A DNA stretch of 64,000 bases. Origin: Mallotus nudiflorus. Taxonomy: Eukaryota; Streptophyta; Magnoliopsida; Malpighiales; Euphorbiaceae. Below the pieces are notes generated by a model. The model was not told where the DNA came from and made no database searches. It saw nothing but the letters and a program-made list of their open reading frames with translations. The DNA lies in assembly GCA_947683625.1 (NCBI GenBank), contig CANTUR010000009.1, positions 7,205,501-7,269,500 of the forward strand. Reading direction: 5' to 3'. Position numbers and translations under genes: made by a program. Positions 44,210 to 56,127 of this stretch are shown piece by piece; position 1 is the first letter of the stretch, and each line of letters begins with the position of its first letter.

Positions 44210-45340
44210 TTGAATTCATAAAGCCAAGAACTAAGAATCCAACAAAAAGAGACATAAGTACCATGGAAGGATCGAGTAAAGGAAAGAATGTGATTAAAGA
44301 TAATAAGGTATGTGATCTTGCCCAATAATATTGCACTCCATTTCCAATCAAAACTCATGAGGAGGGCAAAAGGTATGTCATTCTTACTTCTAGAAAAATT
44401 TCCACTGGCAAATATGTTAAGAATTAAATTTTTTCTTAATTGGGCATTAAGAATGATATATATATAGATTATATGGTAGGTTAGGATGGTCTAAATTTTT
44501 TACTATGCCATTTGACACTTGTAAAGAAATCACATTTGAGTTATTTACCACTTTGCATTTAATATAAGAGAGTGATAAACATTTGGGCTTTAGATTCTAT
44601 GATTAAGATTGTCATATGAATTATGACATTATGCATCAAGCGTTTGGTTTCCCTAAGAATGGTATTTATCAACCCCCTAAAAATTATGACCTCGAAGCTT
44701 TTTAGTATCAAATTTTAGGGTAGGATAATTTTAAGGATACACATACTACATCTAATGGATTAATTACCAATCACTAGTATTTGATCATTCACAAATTTAT
44801 GTGTTCTGTAATTTTTTAGAAAACTAAGGGAATAAAGTGTCACTTTAAGAATTACTTCTTTTTTGGTGTATGCATACCAAAACCAAGGTCTCTACCATAT
44901 TTTATATTCCATAGCTTACTGAATATTGTGAATTCATCTCGTGCTATCATTTCTATAGGTCACATTATGATCAGTGTTGCTTTGCATTTTTGTGTTTTTA
45001 ATCCATCCACCATTAACATGTTGCTTGTAGAGGTAGATAAACTGCATCGTTATCTTCTAATTTATGCTAAAGTTATTACAAGTCAATATAAGTTAAGGGC
45101 ACTAGCTACTTGTAAGTGCTACCATTTACAAAATCCAACAGAAGATCATGCATTGATTCCTATCTTTGGGATTAAAAACATTGAGAATGAAGACAATTCT
45201 ACTATAAATGATAATAATGGTTGGTAAAGAGTCTTAGAAAAACTAAAGGCCATGGAAAAGAAAATGGATGATAAGTTAGAAGTGATAGAGAAGAAAATAG
45301 TCAACCAAAATATTGAAACAAATTATTAGTTTTTCTATTT
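44210..45340 (+). pseudogene. Athila env-position ORF, copy C
   Basis: It begins with KPRTKNPTKRDISTMEGSSK, the usual start of this Athila ORF, then SRKISTGKYVKN. Later, an open stretch from 44928 has MNSSRAIISIGHIMISVALH and LHRYLLIYAKVITSQYKLRA. It ends in a coiled-coil-like Lys/Glu-rich part (EKMDDKLEVIEKK, about 45250-45300). The frame is broken by several stops. It differs from copies A and B at most positions, so two subfamilies of Athila are present. Its function is unknown. Confidence 0.65.
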
Positions 45341-45344
45341 GAGG

Positions 45345-46489
45345 AAATAATTTTTTTTACCATAATTTTGAGCTCACCAAGTACATTGAATTGTTGGGTT
45401 TTAAACTGCCTTCACCATCATCTTTACCAAAATCACCATCTTAGGGGAGTGTCTTCTCTTTATCTCATTTTTATTTTATTTCATTTAGATTTATTGTGTT
45501 TTATTATATAACCCACTCATGTGTCACATTGAGGGCAATGTGAAATTTAAGTGTGGGAGGGAGGTGCATTTTACATAGGCATAGCATTTAAAGTGTGTGT
45601 TTTATTTTGCATTTGATGTGTTTTATTTTGCTTATTTTGTTTTAATTCATTATATTGAGTTTTTATTGCATTGTGTTCATGCATGGGGAAGGAATATAAT
45701 TAACTATGCCATATCTTTGATGCTTGCAACTTATCAATCTCGTGAGCTTGGCACATTGGTATAGTTTTCTTGATTAATTGATTTAATCTCCATTTAATGT
45801 TTGATTTAATTTTTCAAATCATTATGAGCAATCTTTGGTTAAGGACATATTTTTACACTTTAATGAATCTAATGCTTACTCTCTTTTTAAATGTGTAAAT
45901 GTGAATAAATTAAAACGAACTAGAAAAATAGCAGGTTAGATAGCTTGACTCATTGGAATTTCTTGAATTTCAAAAAAAAAATTGTTGTGGAATGGAGCTA
46001 AAATCTTTTATTCAAATTTATATATGCTCCTTTACTTCAATGCTCTTCAAATAGTACAAGTACCCTAAAAGGGCCTTCCAGAGGGTTCCATACAGAATAA
46101 TGCAGGAAAGGTAGGGGAATTCTAATGATTGGAACATCCACAAGAAATTAAATTAAAAAAAAACTAATAATAATAAGAAAATTATTTTTTTTCTTATTAA
46201 AGGCAATTCTAATAAAAGAGTTGTCTAACTTATTTTCTTTGTTTGTGAATATTGATTTATGAACATTTTTATATTCAACATGAGAGTTTGTTTTCCACTC
46301 GGTAATTTTTATATATGTTCTTGATTATAGGTTGTTTGTTTTGTTTTTATAATTTAAATCTTATGTTAGGTAGAGATTTTGTTAATTGGTCAAGTTAAAA
46401 TTGATTGATGTGTTAAGTATGTGTTATTAATACATATTGCTCTCATTCTCTTGCTTGAGGACAAGCAAAAAGTTAATTGTGGGGGTATT
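45345..46489 (+). other. Athila 3' UTR with polypurine tracts
   Basis: ATTGAGGGCAATGTGAAATT and AGTGTGGGAGGGAGG at about 45522-45566, and TTGAGGACAAGCAAAAAGTT then GTGGGGGTATT at about 46454-46489, are the two typical Athila G-rich tracts. The second one primes plus-strand DNA synthesis and touches the LTR. No coding sequence was seen between them. Confidence 0.75.
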
Positions 46490-47787
46490 TGATTATGTGT
46501 CAAGTATAGCATTTTTTTAAGTTGATTTAATTATTTTTATGGTATTTATTATTACAATTGGTTAGAAATTAGTTATTTCTACATTTATTATGAATTAAGT
46601 AACATGCTTAGGTTTCTTTTAAAATAAATTTTATATGAATTGTTAAATCAAACTTTATAGATAATGATGATGCTGGAACATGCAATCATGGCAAGAATAT
46701 GCACTTATGATGGAATATGCAATTATGGCAAGAGACATATAATGATATTGGTAGAGTATGCAATTATGGCAAGAGACATATAATGATTATGGTGGAGCAT
46801 GCAATCATGGCAAGAGACATGCAATTATGGCAAGAATATGCAATAATGAGAAACATCCAATGATGTAGAAAACATCATTATGCAAGAAGAAGAAAAATAA
46901 GTAATAGGAGGAATTGATATAAGTGGTAAAGAATGCATTACGAAGAGTAGAATATGACCTGAAGAAAATCTTGTAAAGCAAGAAGAGTTGGAAAGTAAGA
47001 GAAGAATTCTTTAAAAAAAGAGTTCATTCTTTCCTTCTTTACATTTTAGTTCTTAATATATTTTATTTTTGACTTTGGGATGGCTAATATTATGTCTAGT
47101 TAATTTTACTTATGTTGGGGATTGTTGGACTTATTTTAATTTGAGTTGATTTATAGTTATTGGTTTTTTTCCTTTAATTTGCATTAAGCATTCATTAAGC
47201 TTAATTGCTTATGATTTGGCCATTCATAATTGATTTTTAATTAAGGTTAATTATTGAGAAATATTAATCTTAATAGAAATATGAATGGTTGATTAATTGA
47301 TTTAAGTCTGGAGATAGCTTAAATTATTCTAATTTTAATTGGTTGTACTTCATAATTTATTTACTAAATTTGATTAGGTTTTAATTTAACAAGAATTAGT
47401 TAAAGCCTTTTCAATTAATAGGAATAAATTAAGTAATTTTTACTTAAGAAAGATTAATTACTACCTCTAAAATCTCAAGAATTGCAATAGAAAGAAAGAT
47501 TAATTTCTTGAGATTGGCTTAATTAAAATATAGTGACACAATCCCTAACATTATTCTATCATTTACTTGCTAAAATTTATTTGCTTATTATATTTTTAAG
47601 TTAATTGATTTTATTATTTAATTTCAATTTTGGTTATTAAAATTTAACAATTTTAATTCACTTAATTTTTTTTTTCTTAAACAAGTTAAAAAAAAATTAA
47701 TAGTTGGATAAATATTTAATACTTGTGGGATCGACATGTATTTATTCTATATTACTTCACATAATCATACACTTGTGAGAAGCAATC
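46490..47787 (+). repeat. Athila 3' LTR
   Basis: It starts TGATTATGTGTC after the polypurine tract and ends ACTTGTGAGAAGCAATCA just before the F-box homology, giving TG...CA ends and about 1.3 kb. The end block GTGGGATCGACATGTATTTA (47727-47746) is characteristic of Athila LTR ends. It includes a minisatellite of ATGCAATNATGGCAAGA units at 46675-46860. The right border falls inside the second F-box copy. Confidence 0.75.
46675..46860. repeat. ATGCAATTATGGCAAGA minisatellite inside the LTR
   Basis: Seven to eight imperfect units of ATGCAATTATGGCAAGA, many followed by GACATATAATGAT, occur in tandem over 185 bp. The array is not palindromic, unlike those of the other LTRs in the window. Confidence 0.8.
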
Positions 47788-47789
47788 AG

Positions 47790-48420
47790 GCATCATCATT
47801 AGGAATATCCCACAAATTATAAAACAATTGATCTTGTAATGTAGTGATATCTTAGGATCAATCACCAAACAAACACAATGCCATTCATTATCAGGGACTT
47901 CTGGTATCTTAAATTGTCCAGTGGTGGGATTACACAGATAATGAAAAAATCAATATCCTTCAAAAGGCTTCTCACTACAGTATAGTAAACTATTGTAGGA
48001 CTATGGTATATTTGCTTAACAGGCATTAAAACAATATTGGACAACAATGCCACCTCGGATAGAAGTAAAGTTAAGGAAGAATTCAGAGGGATTACTTGAA
48101 ATTTGGAGGCAAGAGGATATTAGTAATCATCGATGAGGATAGTAGTAATCATCAATGAAGAGAGTAGTGGGCTTGGGATTATCACAAGTTTAATGTAATA
48201 GAAAGTGAGAAGCACAAATTATGGATCAAAAATCAAATAAAGCCACTATTTGGATATGCATTTGAACTTCAACAATGGCTTTGTAGGTAGTCAGATGAGA
48301 ATTTCTGTCAAAAGATCTTCAATTTGGGCCACCTTTGCCACTAATAGAGTCATTCATATTTCACCTATGGATGTGGTTTTGTTTTAGTTAATAGAAATGA
48401 TAATAATAACAATTTATCAA
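47790..48420 (-). pseudogene. F-box gene, copy 2, N-terminal half only
   Basis: It is the minus-strand duplicate of 37970-38550. Shared landmarks include ATTTCACCTNTGGATGTGGTTTTGTTT at the 5' end, QIEDLLTEILI in the F-box, and the TTGAATTGTCC/GTGGTGGGATTACACAG block. The F-box is interrupted by stops after EILI and after CISK. It ends at 47790, exactly at the Athila LTR, so the C-terminal half is missing. It has a short internal duplication (GTAGTAATCATC, twice near 48120-48160) that copy 1 lacks. It is more decayed than copy 1. Confidence 0.85.
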
Positions 48421-48690
48421 AAGTAATAATATTTTATTTTAAAAAAAACTAATAATATAGCAGTAGCATGGAAAGAATGTGATCTATTTATCAAATATTG
48501 CATTTATAGCATATAAGGAGACATGTAAATTTACTAAAATATTTTCCCTCATTATTAAATAAATTGGATAATTTGGTAAAACCTCAATTCAAATTTAATT
48601 TAGTTTAAAATATATATTCTAACTAGATTTGTTCACCTATTACATACGAGTAAGAATTTAGTAACTTATTCATTTGCTTTTTGAGTAAAA
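48421..48690. other. Duplicated upstream region of F-box copy 2
   Basis: It aligns with 38552-38840: GCATGGAAAGAATGTGATCT, ATTTACTAAAATATTTTCC, TAGATTTGTTC and AACTTATTCATTTGC are shared. The duplication therefore included the promoter side. Similarity ends at about 48690, where the LINE begins, so the RNase T2 side is not present in this copy. Confidence 0.75.
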
Positions 48691-48929
48691 ATTGGAGTCC
48701 ATAAATTAGATAACGCACTAGAAAATTTTAACTATGTTGACACACTCATAGCATTAACATCATGCTTCTGTAGTATAAGAAATATTATAAATAATAAAAT
48801 AAAAAATGTTTAGTAATAAGACAAAAGAGGCAAAAGCCTCACAACAACTAGGAAAACCAAAAATGAACTCTGTAGCTATAATCATCACAAATAGCATTAT
48901 TATAAAAGCTTGGAGTGGAATCCTAGCAG

Positions 48930-49330
48930 ACAAAAGAATTGGCCAAAACACCATGCTTAGCTAGTACATCAGCGATAATGTTACATTCTCTAAAAATATG
49001 AGAAATTCTGAATTCCATTTGAGAAACATAAGATAAGCATTGAATCCACTATTATCGAGCCATGTGTGGAACCTGCTTAGATTTAGCATGAAATAGTTGA
49101 ACGACATATATAGAGTCCCATTGTAACCAAAGAGAATGCCAACCATGATGCCAAGCTATATCAATAACCTTTATAGTAGCATGAAGCTTAGGAAGAAATC
49201 CAAAGCTATGGCCCATAGCAAATGAGAAAGCTCCTCAAGGCATAACTCTAGCAATGTGAAAGATACCACCTGAATTAGTAGCACTTATAGACCTTAACAA
49301 AGATCCATTTATATTAACAATTGTCCACCC
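48930..49330 (-). pseudogene. LINE RNase H domain
   Basis: The minus strand reads WTIVNINGSLLRSISATNSG, then GGIFHIARVM, AMGHSFGFLPKLHATIKVI, a DSIYVVQLF block and finally FRISHIFRECNIIADVLAKH. This is the RVT_3-type RNase H at the C-terminus of plant LINEs. The first Asp (usual VDG) is Asn here, and the Glu of the second motif (usual EL-A-I) is Lys. It is nonetheless well recognisable because of the terminal REC-N-x-x-ADVLAKH block. Confidence 0.8.
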
Positions 49331-50199
49331 AGGCGACAGAGGGTGCTAAGAAATGGAGAAAATTGCTAGAACCTTAATAGGAATACCATGAATCCTTAAA
49401 TAATTTAATGTATGAAGCTCATTGATAGAGTTAAACATATGCCCAACCCAAAAATATTTAGTCTCCTTAATTAGTTGCCAAAGAGTCCATAATGCTCTAT
49501 GTATATTAGGAGGCTCATGATAAGAAATAATAGCATTACAATGGTGCTAAATAATCCAAACCCCATGCATAATGGCGGACCTTGAGAGAGCTGATAGGTG
49601 AGTACTGAAAGAATGAGATATAGCATCTAAAACCATATTAACTAAAAAGATTAGAGATCGATTGCCAAATAGTAGCAGCAAAATTGTAGTTAACTAATAA
49701 GTGACTGCCTCCTCTGAATGGGATTCACAAAGCACATATTGGGAAGGAAATAAAATGCCATTCTTTTATAAATTGCCATCTGTTGGAAGATGCTGAAGCA
49801 AAGCCCTCCAATAAATACAAGATTTTGATGGAGGCAAATTCTCTTTTAAAATAAAAGAGCACTAAGGAATGTAAGGGTGAGAAACTAAGAGAAATATACA
49901 TTCTTTTGACAAAATGCATCCCATCAATACTTTAACTCAAATACAAGTATCTCAATCCTAAAGCAAAGAACTAATAGTAAGAATGTTATTAGTAACCTCA
50001 ATATTAAAAATATGAGGCAGATATCAACCATCAAAAAACTAAAAAAAAAAAAAAGAAGCCAAATCAGTTAAGTGCCTTTGTTCTTTAACATCAATATTCA
50101 GCTTATTAGCCAACATTAGATAAATCCACTATAGGGTCCAAAAATTAAGATTATTGTCTGTTCTAAGAAACCATTTAATGTTTGATTGAAGAGAAAGAT

Positions 50200-51700
50200 A
50201 AATACGTTTAATTTAAGACTAAACTGAAGATTGCAAATATTTATCCTTAGGAATACCATAAGGATAGAGAAATCAATCTTTCAATGAAGAGAAAGGATAG
50301 TCAAGAGAGATAATCAAATTCCAACCAAGCTTGCCAAGCATTAAATCATTAAGAACTTATAAGTGCTTAATGCCAAGACCTCCCTCTTTAATTGGAAGAT
50401 AAAAAATAGGCTAAGGAACAATTACTAATTTTCTCTTAGTAATAGAGCCAGTCTAAAAACAATTACACATACACCTCTCAATAACCCAAATTAAAGAAGA
50501 TGGCCATTTATAAATTGTAATGGAATGCAATAAATAGCTCATAAGAATTGATTGAATGAGGGTTAGTCTACTAGCCATAGATAAAGAGTTACCATTCTAT
50601 TTTGTAAATTTATTACAAATCTTATTAGTTATGGGCTGCAAGTATTTATGCTTAGGAGCATCCATAAACAAAGGCACCCCTAAATAAACAAGGAAAGGAA
50701 CATCTTCTCATACGTGTAAGATGATGTATCTTAAGAATTTGCCTATCAATGGTGCTAATGCCATAAAAGATTTTAGACTTGTCCCAATTCACCATTTGAC
50801 CAAAAATCTTCTTATAAGTCTTGAATATGGCATTAATATTGCTGATATCCCGTATTGAAACTTTCTAAAACAAAAAGATATCATTGGCATATAAAAAATT
50901 ATTAGGGAAAAAGGTGTTCCTTATATAAATCATTGAAGGAAAATCCCCCTGACCAACCTTTAGAGAAAGAAAGCGACATAGAAAATCCTCTGTTAGGCAA
51001 CACATAAGAGGTAAGAGGGGATCCCCTTATCGAACTCCTTAAGAACAAGGAAAATAAACATGAAACTTGCTAATGATGAGAACAAAAAGCCTAGTAAATG
51101 AAAAAATAAAAAAAATAAAATCTTTGAACTATAATGTAAAACTAAAGTCTTCCAAGACATCTAAAAGAAAAATCCAATCAATTGTATCATAAACTTTACG
51201 AATGTTAATTTTGATAGACATATTGCCACTAAAGCAAGCTTTATTAAGAGCATTGACTCCCTATGAAGCTCAAACAATGTAATTAGAGATATGCCAACCC
51301 TTAATAAAACTAAACTATTGAGGATAGATAATTTAAGAAGCAATATAAGCTAACTGGTCTGTAAGGATTTTTGTAACAATTTTAAGGCTAAAATTGCTTA
51401 AAACAATAGGGCTGAAATGTTTAACTTGAATAGCATCCACAACCTTAGGGATCAAAATCATATAACAAAAATTAATGCCTGAGGTAAGGATTCCAGTTTG
51501 GAAAAAACTTTCAACAGCTGAACAGACATCATGAGCAATATATCCCAGAAGGATTTATAGAAGCCATGTATAAACCCATCTAGACCTGGGGCACTATGAG
51601 CATCCATGTTAAAGATTGTTTACTTAATCTCATATGTAGATATAAAACATATTCAAAAATCATTTTCTTTATTAGTCACTAAATATGGCACCACTGACTT
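50200..51700 (-). pseudogene. LINE reverse transcriptase
   Basis: Motifs on the minus strand: GVR-stop-GDPLLPLM near 51030-51005, where the Gln of the family block is a TAA stop, and YANDIFLF near 50890-50865, the catalytic box with Asn in place of the first Asp. Next come INAIFKTYKKIFGQMVNWDK and SKIFYGIS (50830-50760). Upstream, a degraded block around 51240-51160 reads SIKINIRKVYDTIDW, which corresponds to the KAYDRVEW-type block. The domain is dead by both the stop and the catalytic change. Confidence 0.85.
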
Positions 51701-51949
51701 GATCATATGAATATTAGAGGACATAGAAGGAGTCCCTCTATAAAGAGACTTATAAAAATAAAAAATGTGATGCTCAATAGCAGTTTTGTCATCAATAATC
51801 ACCCCATAAATCTTGAGATGTTGGATTCTATGATTAAGATTTTTCTTGACAAATTAATGATGAAAAAAAAGGTATCTTGGCCTCAGTAGAAAGCCATTTG
51901 ATTCAACTTCGCTCTTTAAACAAATCTTTTGTTACTTAAGAAAAAGATA

Positions 51950-52900
51950 CAAATCAACATGGGCAGTGATCTCTTATCTGTGGAGAGCATAAGAAAAGCC
52001 ACGAGAAGAAATCTTATATTGAACTTACTGCAAGTGTATAGAAGCTTTCTTAATATTCAAATCCAAGCAACCAAAAACTTCATTATTCCAAAAATAGAGA
52101 GCTTAATGAAGCCTTTTAAGCTTGTCTCTAAGAAGCTAAAATGGAGTCAGCACATTAAGAGGCATATACCAATTATTATACATAAAATCCAGCAGACTAG
52201 GATGGTGAAGTACACAGCTTGGAACCGAAATCTAGAAATAGCCAAATCAGACTGATGACAATAAAGCAACAAGGGAGAATGATCCAAGTGATGCCAAGGA
52301 AGAACCAAGCAAAAAATTTCAACCCAAGAATTAAAAAACTCCATATTACCCAAAGCCCTATCTAGACAACGTTCCATATGATTACTACTATGTCAATTAT
52401 TAGACCAAGTATAATCAGCACCACTAGTAGGAACATCATATAAAAATAATTATTTATGAAAGCTCCAAAATCAAAATAAGGGCCTAAGGCAAAAGGCCGA
52501 CTAGTTTTTTCATAAGCACCTAGCATGGCATTAAAATCCCTAATGGTACACCAACTATGACTCAAGTTAAATGGGAGACTAGAAAGATATGTCCAAAGGT
52601 GCATACGGTGGTTATGCCAAATACTACAATAAATAAAGGAAAATATATGCAAAACATTAGTAAATGGAACATCCATCATGATATGTTGCTCATGGACATG
52701 TAAAAAAAGCATAAGAAAGGACACCTCTTTTATGCAAAACACTAATAGAAGGCAGTAGAAAATTATTAGTGGAAATTAAATCAAACTCCAAACTATTCTA
52801 AAAAGCATGTGAAATAGAAGAAAATAATACCAAAGGTTCAACCAAACTAATATAATTAAGAGAATATTGTCTATAAAAAGAAAAAGGAGAGTATTAGGTA
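51950..52900 (-). pseudogene. LINE AP-type endonuclease
   Basis: The clearest motifs on the minus strand are WCTIRDFNAMLGAYEKTSRP (52560-52500; the usual GDFN is RDFN), a YTWSNN-like block near 52410, ERCLDRALGNMEFFNSW (52380-52330), and the catalytic end DHSPLLLYC (52290-52260). This enzyme nicks target DNA for target-primed reverse transcription. Breaks occur between the blocks. Confidence 0.85.
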
Positions 52901-53689
52901 TTAGAATTCCTTATACCTCTATAGTTATAAAATAACACCTTCATAAATTAAGCTCTCAGGTTTCATAGCTACTCCCTTAGAAAGAGTAACTTTGAATTGC
53001 TCCCTCTTGGCCTTTGATTTTTTTCTTATGACTATAGACCATTGTTGCTCTTTTAACTCAACTTCATCTCCCCATGAGGTTCCACGATCCTTATGATGAG
53101 AAGTAATTAAAGCATTATCCTATCCTAGATGATTTCATTCTTAAGTACCATATTTGATAATAGCCTTTTCATCCATTGGTTCTCTAACGACTTAGATATG
53201 ATGATAAGTTCGACTAGCAACCATATTTAAAATGGCCAATGGATTATTAATCTCAACTAAGTCTGAATACTGTTTAGTTAAAGGATCATCAATGCGCTCA
53301 TTTTGAGAAATAGTATCATTATCCTATTGTTCAGACTGAGAAGTAATGTTATCATCATGCTGAGAATGCTCTATAAGTGTAAGTAAATTATGATTACACA
53401 AATCCATAGCATCGGGCTTAAGGGTTTTAGCCCCCTCCACTCCTATCAAACCATTAGTATCAATAGTAGTAGAGGGATGATTGCCAACTACTTTAATGTA
53501 TGTTCTCTCAGAAACAATAGTTGTACCATCATCCACCAGAGGGGGAATAATTTTAGGATCAAGTGCCAGTTCCTTAGTAATGGCATGAAATGATCAAAGA
53601 CATTATAGATAGAAATTGAATTATTATAACTAAATTTAGGCTTCCAAACTTTTTAAACGACCTATTTTTTAGGAGGGAGCATCATGTGT

Positions 53690-54260
53690 AATATATGAAT
53701 AAAAGGATTAATATAATTGTAAATATTCATAAACAACATCATTTAAAAAAAATTTTCCAACCCATTCAATAAGCAAATTTTTTGGCAATGGTGATGAGAG
53801 ATCAATATCAACAAGCAAATAGGCATAATGACCCAAATCCCCATTACTGGTGGCTTCATCAATCTTTAATAGAGCTCCTACACCCCTAGCAATGGAGGTG
53901 AGGATTTTATGGTGCCAATATTCCTATGGTAACTTATAAAAATGAACCCATACTTGAGAGTTCGTAGACTTCTGAGCAGATGGATCAAAATTCGCTTGCC
54001 AATGTTATAATCAAAGAATACTTGTCTTCAAGGCAATGGACCCTCTAATCCAGATCAAATTTTTCTTAATAGAAGAATTAAGAACGACATTTTAATAACC
54101 ACATCCCAAAGATATGAGTTTCCAATTGCCCGATAAACCCCAAATAGAGAAAAGTGTCTGTTTTAACTAAGCAATTTTCCAAGGAGTTTCACCTTTCAAA
54201 AGTATAATCCTTTCTATTAGAGCATGCTAACGTGATTGTAACTGTTGTTCATAAATGCCA
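53690..54260 (-). pseudogene. LINE ORF N-terminal DUF4283 domain
   Basis: The minus strand reads GETPWKIA, then SIWGLSGNWKLISLGCGY, IWIRGSIALKTSIL, HWQANFDPSAQKSTNSQVWV, YKLPXEYWHHKILTSIARGV and DLGHYAYLLVDIDLSSPLPK. This is a DUF4283 domain, which lies at the N-terminus of many plant LINE proteins and probably binds nucleic acid. Several stops are present, yet the domain is one of the best preserved in the element. Confidence 0.85.
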
Positions 54261-54379
54261 TGATCAATTTTGATATGATGAGTCTGTCAACAAAGAATAC
54301 TAAATCAAGGAAGATTTGTGCACCGCTATGGCGTATGACTTAAAGGCTGAAGTTTGTTTAGAAAAGGATGAAAATTAAA

Positions 54380-55180
54380 TTAACTATTCATGATTATAAA
54401 TTAAATTATTTTTATTTATAAGTAAAATAAAATTATTTTTATGTATAAAATGTTTCTTTAAGAATATATTTAAAAAGTTATTTCAATACGTAAATATTAA
54501 TTAATGATAGTTTTTAATAGCACATTCAATATATATATGTATAGAACAAAAAAAAAATTGTGGCAATAATATGTGAAAAGGAGACAAGCCAAGTTGCATA
54601 CATAAGATTCAAAATTAAATACAAAATACAGAAAAGTATCAAAGTTCATTTATGATTTTGATGTGTGCATAATAAGATTGAGACCTCTTCATTTTCAGTC
54701 AAGAAAATTGAAAACCAATGTTCATCCTTACATATTATTTTACTTGAATGAATTTGACAAATTACAAAAACATAAGAGCGGTTAAATTTTGCCAATCACT
54801 CACAAAATATTTACATACACTGCCTTTTACTTGTGTGCACTCAAAAAAATAAAATAATTTTTTTTTTTGTTTAAAATGAACTTAAATCGCACAATATTGT
54901 CATATAGAGATAATTTTTATTAAAAGAGTAATTAATCATTTCTTATAATCTTAAAATTAATTGTGGGTGTAAAATTTTTTTATATAAAATTATTTTAGAA
55001 TTTATTTTAGAGTAGAGAAAAAATTAATTATAAATAATATTTAAAGAGTATTGTATAATAATTATTTAAATAAAAAAAAGTAATGAAATTGTAATAAATT
55101 TATTAAATTCATAATATTGAATTGCCATGCAAACAAAGAATACTTTAAATTTTGAATAATAATAATAATGAAGGAAAAAT
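54380..55180. other. AT-rich non-coding stretch
   Basis: No coding or element signature is seen. The sequence is very rich in A and T with short homopolymer runs. Confidence 0.5.
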
Positions 55181-55575
55181 ACAATAATTTACCATGTAGT
55201 TTTCAAATTTTGTAAAATTGATTCTGAGGTATTTTCAGTGACTATTTAGCACACTATGAATTTTCAATTAGCAAATATTGACCAAAGCTGGTAATACTAT
55301 TTGACGAGGTGACATGGTATAACACATGACAATTGATGTGGACTACTTATACAGTTGGGTTATAGTATTTAAAGAGAAATGTACAAGTTTCTACCTTGTG
55401 GTTTGGAGTTGTGAAAAATTGATTTCATGGTATTTTCAGTAACAATTTACTACCCAATAGTTTTTTCAGTCAGCAAATACCAAATAAAGCATGTGATACT
55501 ATTTAACAAGGTGATGAGGCAACACATGTGGTGATTGACATGGACAACTTATATGGTTGGGTTGCATTATTTTTA
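55181..55575. repeat. Tandem duplication of a ~198-bp AT-rich repeat
   Basis: The unit at 55181-55378 is repeated at 55379-55575. Both contain, in order, a blunt A/T start with CTACCTTGTGGTTT or ACCATGTAGTTTT, then AAATTGATT, GGTATTTTCAGT, CAATTTAC or CTATTTAGC, GCAAATA, GGTGA, AACACATG, GATGTGGAC or GACATGGAC, and TTATA-GGTTGGGTT. They have diverged by perhaps a quarter. This type of sequence is a dispersed repeat in many plant genomes. No terminal repeats were seen. Confidence 0.75.
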
Positions 55576-55628
55576 AAAAAATTGAACAATGTTATATGAC
55601 TTGAATCCCTAAAAATAATGATATTCTC

Positions 55629-56070
55629 CACTATAAGAAAATTGATCTATAACAGGAAGAAATCTCATCACTAAATATATGAAAACCATCATTAGAACTC
55701 TTTAATGATGGTAAAATTCCCATCATGGCCCCCTGTAATTGCCTCTCCTGTTAAAAGTAATTAATGACGAGAAATGGTTCCCCTCATTAAATGTAATAGT
55801 CATGATATGGTAACCATCATTAAAAAGTATATTTAACGATGAAGTTTGCCATCACTATAGTATCATAGATTTGACATTAAAGAGATATTTAGGGATGAAA
55901 TGTCCCTGCATTATTATAATATTTTCTCTTAATAAATGACACTTCAATAATACAATTTGCATGTCATTAAAAATACTTCATTGACCAAATCTCTCTTGTT
56001 ATATCAATTTTTTCCTCTCACTAAAAGCCACTTTATCAACTGAAATTCCTCTCATTATATTGAAAATTGG
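55629..56070. repeat. CACTA left terminus and subterminal repeats
   Basis: The terminal inverted repeat is followed by many short variants of ATCATTAAA/TTTAATGATGG and CCATCATTA in both orientations. In CACTA elements subterminal motifs of this sort are the binding sites of the accessory transposition protein. Confidence 0.75.
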
Positions 56071-56075
56071 CCATC

Positions 56076-56127
<52 letters not shown>
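56071..56127. repeat. (TA)n microsatellite within the CACTA element
   Basis: About 27 TA units, probably expanded from the subterminal TTATATAT sequence. Confidence 0.95.

Larger units (their letters stand above)
39961..47787 (+). mobile_element. Athila Ty3/gypsy element, 5' truncated, plus strand, with 3' LTR
   Basis: Domains in order: gag C-terminal part (39961-40700), protease (40719-41126), RT (41600-42160), RNase H (42400-42790), integrase without its C-terminal end (42940-43490), env-position ORF (44210-45340), 3' UTR with two G-rich tracts (45560 and 46480), and a 3' LTR (46490-47787). There is no 5' LTR, leader or gag N-terminus; the RNase T2 remnant abuts gag directly. The family is the same as the minus-strand pol at 26890-30060, although this copy has diverged. 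Stops are frequent. Confidence 0.85.
48700..54370 (-). mobile_element. LINE (L1-clade non-LTR retrotransposon), near full length, decayed
   Basis: On the minus strand the order from right to left is DUF4283 domain (54260-53690), linker, AP-type endonuclease (about 52900-51950), reverse transcriptase (about 51700-50200), zinc-binding zf-RVT region (about 49950-49400) and RNase H (49330-48930). That is the full set of a plant L1-clade element. Length is about 5.7 kb. No poly-A tail (poly-T on the plus strand) is visible at the 48700 end. The frame is broken many times. It is inserted next to, or within, the F-box upstream region. Confidence 0.85.

Noticed and set aside
52147..52742. Two open stretches of 76 and 126 codons as possible host proteins
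   Set aside because: They carry the endonuclease landmarks of a LINE (IRDFNAMLGAYEK, ERCLDRALGN, DHSPLL), so they are parts of the retrotransposon.
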